From the NCBI RefSeq assembly GCF_014352855.1, contig NZ_CP060697.1, positions 1,178,001-1,242,000 of the forward strand: a stretch of DNA of 64,000 bases, in the 5' to 3' direction. Shown one piece after another: positions 39,369-47,636 of the stretch. The DNA comes from Sphingomonas sabuli (GTDB taxonomy: Bacteria > Pseudomonadota > Alphaproteobacteria > Sphingomonadales > Sphingomonadaceae). Below the pieces are notes generated by a model that did no database searches, was not told the origin of the DNA, and saw only the letters and a list, made by a program, of their open reading frames with translations. How positions within the stretch are numbered: position 1 is the stretch's first letter; the number at the start of each line of letters is the position of its first letter. The translations under genes were made by a program, and so were the position numbers.

Positions 39369-42300
39369 TTACAGAATGAAGTCGCCTCCAGCCAGGTTGA
39401 GCGAGCCGTCGAGCCGGATCAGAAAGTCCGCCACGCCGTCGCCGTTGGCGTCGCCGTAAACGTACGTGTTGCCGTTGGTGATCTGGTACCGCAACTGACC
39501 GGCGACGCCGCTGAATTCGGCGGTCCCGATGAACGTGAAGGACTGGTCGCCGTCGATGCCGCGATGGGCGTCGACCTGCTGCAGGTCGATGCGGTCGCCC
39601 TCGGCACGGCGGAAATCGAGAATGCGGTCGGCGGTCGATGCGGTCAGCCCGCCGAATTCACCGTTGCGGAACACGAACGTGTCGGCGCCGCGCGCGCCGC
39701 GCAGGTCGTCCGCGCCGGCCCGCCCGTCGATGATGTTGTTGGCCGCATTGCCGACAATGGCATTGTCCAGGTTGTTGCCGGTCAGGTTGATCGTCGCCGA
39801 CCCGCGGGCGAACAGATCCTCGACATGGTTTTCCAACTGCCAGCTGATGGTCGTGTAAACCCGGTCGCGGCCGGCGCCTGCGGTTTCGATCGTGTGGTCG
39901 CTGTTATCCTCGACATAATAAATGTCGTTGCCGCCGCCCCCGCGCATGATGTCGCCGCCGAGCCCGCCGTTGATGACATTGTTGGCGTCGTTGCCGTTCA
40001 ACCGGTTGTACATGTTGTTGCCGGACGCGCGCACGGCATTTCCGGTCAGGGTCAGGATCTCGAAGTTGGACCGCAACGCGAAGCTGACCGAGCTGATGAC
40101 CTCGTCGATGCCCCCGCCGGAAATCTCCGCGATCGCGTCGCGAACATTGTCGACGTAATAGGTGTCGTTGCCGGCTCCGCCGCGCATCACGTCCGCGCCG
40201 GCCCCGCCGTCGAGGATGTTGGCCGAGTTGTTGCCGATCAATCGGTTCGACCCGGCATTGCCGTACGCCCGTACGGCTGAACCGATCAGGGTCAGGTCCT
40301 CGACATCGGCGCGCAGGCAAAAGTTCGCCGAACTGTAGACGACGTCGTTGCCCTCGCCCGCGTTCTCGATGACGAGGTCGTCGAAATTGTCGACGTAATA
40401 GACGTCGTCGCCGGCGCCGCCGCGCATGATGTCCACGCCGCCGCCGCCATCGAGGATGTTGGCCGATGCATTGCCGAACAGCCGGTTGGCTTCGGCATTG
40501 CCGGTGCCGCGCACTACGGTGCCGTTGAGGTACAAGTCCTCGACCCCGGCGCGCAGCGTGTAGCTGACAAGGCTGTAGACCGCGTCGTTCCCCTGGCCGG
40601 AGCCTTCCACCACAAGGTCGGCGGTCTCGTCGACATAATAGATGTCGTTGCCGGCCCCGCCGCGCATAACGTCGCTGCCCGTCCCGCCGTCGATCCGGTC
40701 GTTGCCGCCGCCGCCTTCGATGACGTCGTTGCCCGCCAGGCCGCGCAGCTCGTTGGCAGCGTCGTTGCCGGAAAGGCGGTTGTCGCCGCTGCTGCCGGTG
40801 GCATCGATCGCGCCGTTGCCGATCAGCATGATGTTCTCGACATTGGTCGGCAAGGTCAGCGTGATCGAACTGAGCACGGTGTCGACGCCGCCGGTCAGGC
40901 CCTCGACGATCTCGTCGCCGGCATTGTCGACCGTATAGGTATCCCCGCCAAGGCCGCCGGCCATGCGGTCCGCGCCGCCAAGCCCGTCGATCCTGTCGAA
41001 CCCGGCAGACCCGCGCAGCACGTCGCCCGCGGACGTGCCGACGACCGTCAGGCCCTGCGGATCGTTCATGGTCACTTCGTACCGCGGGCGGGTGGAGCCG
41101 CCGCCGATCGTCTCGCCGCTGACGGCAAGGAAGAACACGCCGCTTTGCGTCGCCGTGAAGAGGATGCGGCTGTTTCCGTGCCCGCCGCTATTGTCCATGT
41201 CCTGGGCAATGACGGCGCCGCTGGCATCGACCAGCTGGAGGTGGAGCAGGTAGCCGCTGCCGTAGCTGATATACGGGTTGAGGCCGGTGTCGGTGAGCAA
41301 CCCGAAATCGTAGGTCTGGCCGGCCACCAGCTCGACCCGGAACCAGTCCGTATCAGCCCCGGAAAAGCTGCCGCTATTGAAACCCGAAGCGTGATATTCG
41401 CCGGTGGCCGACTGTCCGATCGCGACCCGTCCCAGCGTGGCGGCGGTGCCAAGATAATCGTCGGCGTAGTTCTGGAAATTGGAATATTGGTGATAGCCGA
41501 CCACGAAGGTGTTGATCGCGCCGGCCGCCCATTCGAAAAAGGTGCCGTCGGTTCCGACGACTGCCGATTGGTCTATCTGGACCGACAGCCGGCCGGCCGG
41601 CAGTTCGATCGACGGGTTCACTCGGATCGTGTTGCCGACAATCCTGACTTGCGACGTATCGGTCACATCGATCCGGAGAAGTCCGCCGTTCCCGATGATG
41701 GGGTTGCCTGTGTTGATCGTGATGAATCCCGACGCCAGCTCAAACGGCCGGTCGAAGGTCAGGACCAGGTCGGAATACGGCGCATTCGTCCCGCCGTACG
41801 AAGCGGCCGACAGGAATAGCGGCGCCGAATAGGACCCTTCGGTCATGGTCACCGAATAGGTGCCGCCGTTGTTCTGCGTCCCCGTCCCGGCGGTATCCGC
41901 GTTGATCCGCAAGAAGTAGGTTCCGGTCGCGCTGGCGGTGTAGACGATCTGCGCCCCCGCCGTGCTGGAGCTGGAATCGAGGCTGGTGTAATTGCCGTCT
42001 TCCGGCAGCGGATTGTACTGCAGGGTGCCGTCATTGAACCGGACCAGGTGCATCGAGATGTAGTCGCTGGCATCGCCCCCGGACGGCGAAGCCGTGAACC
42101 GATAGGTATGCCCGTACACCAGCTCGACCCGGATCCAGTCGATGTCGCTTTCGCCCTGCGCGACCCCGGACACCGTTCCGCCCGTCGCCAGTCCGACCTG
42201 CGTCGACGGACCCGCCGGCATGTCGTCGTTCCCGGCCACGACCTGTACTGAATAGTCGCCGGCCCCGGACTCGCCGACCGGCTGGATGCGCGGCGTGACG

Positions 42301-44267
42301 TAAACGTAGTAGGTGGACGTGTAGGTGGGCGTGATCCAAAGCCCCTCGTTGGCATCGCCCCCGCTGACCTGCGAGCCATAGGCATCGTAGATCCGGACAT
42401 CGAGGTCGCCGGCTCCATTCACGCCTGACGCATCGATCCAGAAGCGGTACGACTGCCCGGAATTGAGCTGGACCCGGAAAGTATCCTGGTCATTGTTGTC
42501 GCTGATATAGCCGCCCAGCGCAGGCCCGTTGATGGTCAGCGCGCCGCTGTCCAGGCCGAAGCTGTTGGGATAATCGTCGGACCGCACGCCGATCAGGAAG
42601 TTCAGCGCGTTGCGCCCGCTGATGCCTTCGAATTCATTGCCCGACATGTCGACCACGACGCCCGGATCGGCCTCGATATAATATTGGCCGGCGCCGGTCG
42701 GGTACGGGACGAACAGCGTGTCCCCGTCGGTGAACAGGTCGCTGGCCGCATAGGTGCGGTACAAGGTGCCGTCGGAATAGAAGATGCGCACGTTGCCCGC
42801 GCCCAAAGTGACGTCCTCGTTGAACTGGATCGTCACGCCCTGCCACGACTGCGGGACCTGGCCCGGCCCGGTTACGACAAGGTTATCCTGCGGCAGCATC
42901 GCCGTCGGCGCGGTGGTGTCGTCGGGACGCAGCGCGGACACTTCGATGTCGCCGTCGAGAAAGCGCAGGACCTCGACCGAACGGATGATGTTGAACCCGT
43001 CGGCCGTGCCGACATAAATCGCACCGTCGGGCAGGAAGCGGATCATCGCGTCGATGAAATTGAAACCGAACATCGCGATGTCGCGGTTGAAGCCGCCGCG
43101 CAGCTGGTTGTCGCCCGTGCCCGCGTCGAGCACGTCTATACCGCTGCCGCCGGACAGGATGTCGTCGCCGACGCCGCCGTTGATGCGGTCGTTGCCGCTG
43201 CCGCCGGTGATCTGGTCGTCGCCCTCGTCGCCGATCAGCGTGTCGTTACCCGCTTCGCCGGACAGGATGTCATCGCCGACGCGGCCGTCCAACCGGTTGT
43301 CGGCCTGGTTGCCGGTGATGTTGTCGCGGTTGACGCTGCCGATCACGTTTTCGATCAGGGAGCGGACGTCGTCGTCGAAAAGCAGGCTGTTGTAGATCGT
43401 GCCGTTGGGCAGGTAGATGCCGGCCCCGGCCCCGATATTGATGTTCAGCGACTGCGACGCCGTCAGCCCGTAATTGGCGAAATTGAACGTGTCGGTGCCG
43501 CCGCCGTCCCACACCGTCATCATGATGTGGTTGGACGCGCCGTCGCCGAAATAGCCGCTGCCGCTGCCCGGGGTCATCTGGCCGACGCCGTTGATGAACT
43601 GCTGCCCGGTGGTCGGGCTCCAGCTGTAAACCGTGTTGCCGGAATTGGTGCTGTAATCGGCGCCGTACATCGTCTGCAGCGCCAGGATATCCAGCGTCAT
43701 GAAGCTGGTCGGATAATGGAATTGCGGCAGCGAGTAGCTCAGCGGACCGTTGTAATGGTCGCGATAGCTCATCACCGTATAGTTCAGATAATCATATTCC
43801 AGCGGCAGCACGCCGCCGATCGGCCCATCGCTGTCGTGCGGGTGGCTGAGACCGAGCGCATGCCCGATTTCGTGCAGGTGGGTCAGGAAGGCGTAATCGC
43901 CCATGCGCGGGTTGCGGAAATCGTCCCCGAACCAGATGTCGCCCCCGTTCCCGTCGCCCGGGTAATAGGCATAAGCGGTCGGCGCCAGCGAGGTCTGGCC
44001 GAACATCAGGTCGCCGGTGTTGGTGCCGGTGTAGGAAAAGGTCAGGTTGGTATAGCTTTCGATCAGCCCGAAGACGTAGCGAACGACTTCCTGCTGATAG
44101 ACGGACACCGGGAAAAAGTCGGTGGTCGGCTCGTCGCCATAGCCGGCGGGAAAGTCGCTGGCGGAATCGGGAAAGGCATAAGTGACGGTGCCGCCGGACC
44201 AGCGCAGGCCCCACAATATCCCGTCGATTTCCGGCCGGCCAGTGGCTGGTTGTGAAGTGCTTGGCAT
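39369..44267 (-). CDS. Very large M10 metallopeptidase with PPC, Ig-like and RTX domains
   Basis: A 1632-residue protein, several times the size of a normal serralysin (about 480). The catalytic domain is at the N-terminus: IDGILWGLRWSGGTVTYAFPD, zinc motif HEIGHALGLSH at residues 132-142 and Met-turn VMSYR near 165. Then come an M10 C-terminal segment and a short RTX block, an SbsA-like Ig domain (about 480-590; VVTGPGQVPQSWQGVTIQFNEDV), PPC-type domains, a second Ig-like segment, another PPC, five 80-residue RTX units and the common tail ending DFIL. The ATG at 44267 follows GGAGGG. Confidence 0.88.
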   Translation of the reverse strand: MPSTSQPATGRPEIDGILWGLRWSGGTVTYAFPDSASDFPAGYGDEPTTDFFPVSVYQQEVVRYVFGLIESYTNLTFSYTGTNTGDLMFGQTSLAPTAYAYYPGDGNGGDIWFGDDFRNPRMGDYAFLTHLHEIGHALGLSHPHDSDGPIGGVLPLEYDYLNYTVMSYRDHYNGPLSYSLPQFHYPTSFMTLDILALQTMYGADYSTNSGNTVYSWSPTTGQQFINGVGQMTPGSGSGYFGDGASNHIMMTVWDGGGTDTFNFANYGLTASQSLNINIGAGAGIYLPNGTIYNSLLFDDDVRSLIENVIGSVNRDNITGNQADNRLDGRVGDDILSGEAGNDTLIGDEGDDQITGGSGNDRINGGVGDDILSGGSGIDVLDAGTGDNQLRGGFNRDIAMFGFNFIDAMIRFLPDGAIYVGTADGFNIIRSVEVLRFLDGDIEVSALRPDDTTAPTAMLPQDNLVVTGPGQVPQSWQGVTIQFNEDVTLGAGNVRIFYSDGTLYRTYAASDLFTDGDTLFVPYPTGAGQYYIEADPGVVVDMSGNEFEGISGRNALNFLIGVRSDDYPNSFGLDSGALTINGPALGGYISDNNDQDTFRVQLNSGQSYRFWIDASGVNGAGDLDVRIYDAYGSQVSGGDANEGLWITPTYTSTYYVYVTPRIQPVGESGAGDYSVQVVAGNDDMPAGPSTQVGLATGGTVSGVAQGESDIDWIRVELVYGHTYRFTASPSGGDASDYISMHLVRFNDGTLQYNPLPEDGNYTSLDSSSSTAGAQIVYTASATGTYFLRINADTAGTGTQNNGGTYSVTMTEGSYSAPLFLSAASYGGTNAPYSDLVLTFDRPFELASGFITINTGNPIIGNGGLLRIDVTDTSQVRIVGNTIRVNPSIELPAGRLSVQIDQSAVVGTDGTFFEWAAGAINTFVVGYHQYSNFQNYADDYLGTAATLGRVAIGQSATGEYHASGFNSGSFSGADTDWFRVELVAGQTYDFGLLTDTGLNPYISYGSGYLLHLQLVDASGAVIAQDMDNSGGHGNSRILFTATQSGVFFLAVSGETIGGGSTRPRYEVTMNDPQGLTVVGTSAGDVLRGSAGFDRIDGLGGADRMAGGLGGDTYTVDNAGDEIVEGLTGGVDTVLSSITLTLPTNVENIMLIGNGAIDATGSSGDNRLSGNDAANELRGLAGNDVIEGGGGNDRIDGGTGSDVMRGGAGNDIYYVDETADLVVEGSGQGNDAVYSLVSYTLRAGVEDLYLNGTVVRGTGNAEANRLFGNASANILDGGGGVDIMRGGAGDDVYYVDNFDDLVIENAGEGNDVVYSSANFCLRADVEDLTLIGSAVRAYGNAGSNRLIGNNSANILDGGAGADVMRGGAGNDTYYVDNVRDAIAEISGGGIDEVISSVSFALRSNFEILTLTGNAVRASGNNMYNRLNGNDANNVINGGLGGDIMRGGGGNDIYYVEDNSDHTIETAGAGRDRVYTTISWQLENHVEDLFARGSATINLTGNNLDNAIVGNAANNIIDGRAGADDLRGARGADTFVFRNGEFGGLTASTADRILDFRRAEGDRIDLQQVDAHRGIDGDQSFTFIGTAEFSGVAGQLRYQITNGNTYVYGDANGDGVADFLIRLDGSLNLAGGDFIL

Positions 44268-44540
44268 GTCTCTGCCCTCCCCGAGAACGGGGCACTCTGC
44301 CGGGCATATTGAACGCTGTTGGCTTGGCAGCGCATCGCCGCCTGGCAAGCGGTCACGACCGGAAGGTCAAACGCTGCTCGCGCAACATCATTCGGCTGCC
44401 CGCAACCCCCGCTGCGTCACCATCGTAAGTTAACCCGCCTGCCCGCGCCGACCGGATCAGGCAAGACCGAATCCTGTCCTTTATCTGACTTAAATACCGT
44501 TATGGGACAATCTGTTGCCGCAAAGTAACAGCGTAGCGCG

Positions 44541-47450
44541 CTACAGCATGAAGTCCCCGCCGACGAGCGCGTGATTGCCGTCCAGCCGGATCAGGAAGTC
44601 CGCCGCGCCGTCGCCGTTGGCATCCCCGTACACATAGGTGTTGCCGTTGATGGTGTCGTAACGCAATTGCCCCGCCGTCCCGTCGAAGTCCGCGCGGCCG
44701 ATGAAGTCGAACGCCTGGTCGCCCGTTTGGCCCCAATGCGCGTCGACGGCGCGCAGGTCGATACGGTCGCCCTCCAACTGGTCGAAATCGACGATCCGGT
44801 CGCTGGTCGACGCGCTCAGCCCGCCGAATTCGCCGTCGCGGAACACGAACGTGTCGGCGCCGGCCGACCCGCGCAGGTCGTCCGCCCCGCCGCGCCCGTC
44901 GATGCGGTTGTCGCCGGCATTGCCGACGATCGCATTGTCGAGCGTGTTGCCGTTCAGCGTGACGGAAGCGGTCCCGCGCGCGAACAGATCTTCGACGTTG
45001 TTCTCCAGCGTCCAGCTGATCGTCGAATAGACCCGGTCGCGGCCCGCGCCGGCATCTTCGATCGCATGGTCGCTCGCGGTCTCGACGTAGTAGATGTCGT
45101 TGCCGCCCCCGCCGCGCATGATGTCGCCGCCCAGCCCGCCGTTGAGCACGTTGTCGCCGGCGGTTCCGTTCAGGCGGTTGACGAGGTTGTTGCCCGACGC
45201 GCGCACCGCCGTCCCGGTCAGCGTCAGGTTTTCGAAGTCGGAGCGCAGGGCGAAGGTGACCGAGCTGATGACGCTGTCGATCCCGGCGCCGGCGTCCTCC
45301 GCAATGCGGTCGCCGGCGTTGTCGACATAATAAGTATCGTTGCCCGCGCCGCCGCGCATGATGTCCGCGCCCGCGCCGCCGTCCAGGATGTTGGCCGCGG
45401 CGGTGCCGACGATGCGGTTGATGCCGTCGTTGCCGTACCCGCGCACCGCGCCGCCGGTCAGAGTCAGGTTTTCGACATTGGCGCGCAGCCGGTAATTGAC
45501 CGAGCTTAGGACCGTGTCGTTGCCCTGTCCTGCGTTCTCGGCCGCGACGTCGCCGCGATCGTCGACGATAAACGTGTCGTCGCCCGCGCCGCCGCGCATG
45601 ACGTCGGCGCCCAACCCGCCGTTAAGCCGGTTGTCGCCGTCGTTGCCGATCAGGACATTGTCGCCGGCGTTGCCGTTGCCGTTGATCGACGCGCTGCCCA
45701 GCAGGACCAGAGCCTCGACGTTGGCGCCGAGCGTATAGCTGCGCGTGCTGGTGACGGTGTCCCGGCCTTCTTCGGCCAGTTCGACGACCTGGTCATCGGC
45801 GGTGCGCACGACATAGGTGTCGTCGCCGGTGCCGCCGCGCATCACGTTGGTGCCCGCGCCGCCGTCCAGCGTGTCGTCGCCCGCCTCGCCGAATAACCGG
45901 TCATCGCCGCCGGCGCCGAACAGTTCGTCGCTGCCCTCCGCGCCGCGAAGCTCGTTGTCGCCGCTATTGCCCTGGATCAAATTGTCGGAAGTACCGCCGT
46001 AACCGTACAGCGCGGCGGAGCCGGTCAGGCGCAATTCCTCGACGTTGTCGTCAAGGCGGAAATCGGCCGAGCTGATGACCACGTCGTAGCCCGCGCCATA
46101 GGACTCGCCGACCTGGTCCATCGTCACGTCGACATAATATGTGTCGTTGCCTGCGCCGCCGACCATAATGTCGTCGCGCGCGCCGCCGTTGAGCACGTCG
46201 TTGCCGTCTTCGCCGTACAGCGTGTCGCGTCCGTCGCCGCCCATCAGCAGGTTATCGGCCGCGTTCCCGGTCAGCCGGTCGTTGGCGTTCCCGCCGCGGG
46301 CGTTCTCGATCACCGTGCCGGGCGCGATGCCGACGACGCCAATCTCGCCGAATAGGCTGGAAAACTGGCCCTCGCCAAGATCGACCCGGACGCCGACCTG
46401 GCTGGCCGACGCGTCGATCGTGTCGATACCCCCGCTGTCGAAAATGGTCAGCGTGCCCATGTTGCTGTTCCAGCCCGCCCCATAGGTCGTGTCGCCGGCG
46501 CGGGTGGTGGTGGACAGGCCGTACAATTCGCGCATCGCGACGATGTCGGCGAGCATCGGCGTGACGGCGTAATTGACGTTGAAGCTTTCCTGCCGGAAGT
46601 AGCGGCTCTCCTCTTGCGAGAAATAGGACATCACCGACGACGGCCAGCCGTCGTTGGAATAGAGCGCCTCGCTGAAGAAATCGGCGTCGTTATTGTAATT
46701 GCCGGCATGGCCGAGGCCCAGCGCGTGGCCGATTTCGTGGATGTAGGTCTGGAAGGCGTAGCCGTTCAGCGTCGTGCCGTAATCGGCCAGCCACTGCGTC
46801 GAGATGTTGACGAAGGAGCTGGAGATGATGTGGTTGTTCCACACCGACGTCGAGAAGGCGCCGTCTTCATTGTCGTCGAACACGATCTGGCCGCCGCTCG
46901 GCACCTCGACGAAATCGACTCCGATCACGTCCCCCCACCGCTCCAGCGCGGCCCGCGCCAGCGTCTGCCCGGCAACGGTCAGCGCGGTCAGGTTGACGGT
47001 CAGCGACCCGCCTTCGCCGACGTTGAAGTGACGATAGTCGCCGCCCCAGAAATCGTGCGTCAACTGGTGGGCAATCTGGTCGAGCGTGAACAGCGGCTGC
47101 GAATAGGGATCGACGTTGAGCGTGTAGGTGCCGGTGTAATTGTCGTCCCACGCCGCGACGTCGATGTAAAAGGTGCCGGACGCGGGTGCTTCGAATACCA
47201 GCCGTGAATTGCGACCCGATCCGCCGTCGTCGTTTTCCGCCACCAGATTGCCGTTGGCATCGCGCACGTAGATGTACGGGTCTTCCAGCGGGTTGCTGCC
47301 GGTGCCGGTCAGCGTGATGATCATCGTCTGCCCGGCGGTAACCTGGATCCGTACCCAATCGTGATCGCCGATAGTCTCCAGCTGGCCGGTCAGCGACCCG
47401 CCGCGCGTGATCGACGTCGTGGTCGAGCTGTTATTAGGAATGTCGGGCAT
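44541..47450 (-). CDS. M10 metallopeptidase with N-terminal PPC and five RTX units
   Basis: A 969-residue protein closely related to the 36935-39280 product. PPC residues 5-113, zinc motif HEIGHALGLGH at 238-248, Met-turn SVMSYF at 272-277, then the M10 C-terminal segment, five 80-residue RTX units and a tail ending DFML. Exported calcium-dependent protease by family. The start codon is the only good one and gives MPDIPNNSSTTTS, matching MPDIPADSTTSAT of its paralogue. Confidence 0.9.
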   Translation of the reverse strand: MPDIPNNSSTTTSITRGGSLTGQLETIGDHDWVRIQVTAGQTMIITLTGTGSNPLEDPYIYVRDANGNLVAENDDGGSGRNSRLVFEAPASGTFYIDVAAWDDNYTGTYTLNVDPYSQPLFTLDQIAHQLTHDFWGGDYRHFNVGEGGSLTVNLTALTVAGQTLARAALERWGDVIGVDFVEVPSGGQIVFDDNEDGAFSTSVWNNHIISSSFVNISTQWLADYGTTLNGYAFQTYIHEIGHALGLGHAGNYNNDADFFSEALYSNDGWPSSVMSYFSQEESRYFRQESFNVNYAVTPMLADIVAMRELYGLSTTTRAGDTTYGAGWNSNMGTLTIFDSGGIDTIDASASQVGVRVDLGEGQFSSLFGEIGVVGIAPGTVIENARGGNANDRLTGNAADNLLMGGDGRDTLYGEDGNDVLNGGARDDIMVGGAGNDTYYVDVTMDQVGESYGAGYDVVISSADFRLDDNVEELRLTGSAALYGYGGTSDNLIQGNSGDNELRGAEGSDELFGAGGDDRLFGEAGDDTLDGGAGTNVMRGGTGDDTYVVRTADDQVVELAEEGRDTVTSTRSYTLGANVEALVLLGSASINGNGNAGDNVLIGNDGDNRLNGGLGADVMRGGAGDDTFIVDDRGDVAAENAGQGNDTVLSSVNYRLRANVENLTLTGGAVRGYGNDGINRIVGTAAANILDGGAGADIMRGGAGNDTYYVDNAGDRIAEDAGAGIDSVISSVTFALRSDFENLTLTGTAVRASGNNLVNRLNGTAGDNVLNGGLGGDIMRGGGGNDIYYVETASDHAIEDAGAGRDRVYSTISWTLENNVEDLFARGTASVTLNGNTLDNAIVGNAGDNRIDGRGGADDLRGSAGADTFVFRDGEFGGLSASTSDRIVDFDQLEGDRIDLRAVDAHWGQTGDQAFDFIGRADFDGTAGQLRYDTINGNTYVYGDANGDGAADFLIRLDGNHALVGGDFML

Positions 47451-47636
47451 GGTTCACTTCTCGCCAGGCGCGACGCCGGGACCGCCGCTGAATCATCGGT
47501 ACAGTGCGGCGGCTGGTCCGAGCGGCCGCCGCAACCTGTTGAACCTAGACGATAATTTATCAATGACAAGGGGCACGCTGGCAATCCGGCGGCCCGTGGC
47601 AACGGCTTGCCCGAGCGGTCCTCGCCGCGCGGCCGC

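Noticed and set aside
44533..44544. Palindrome GTAGCGCGCTAC at the end of an M10 gene
   Set aside because: It overlaps the stop codon, is short, and lacks a loop or T tract, so no role as terminator can be supported.
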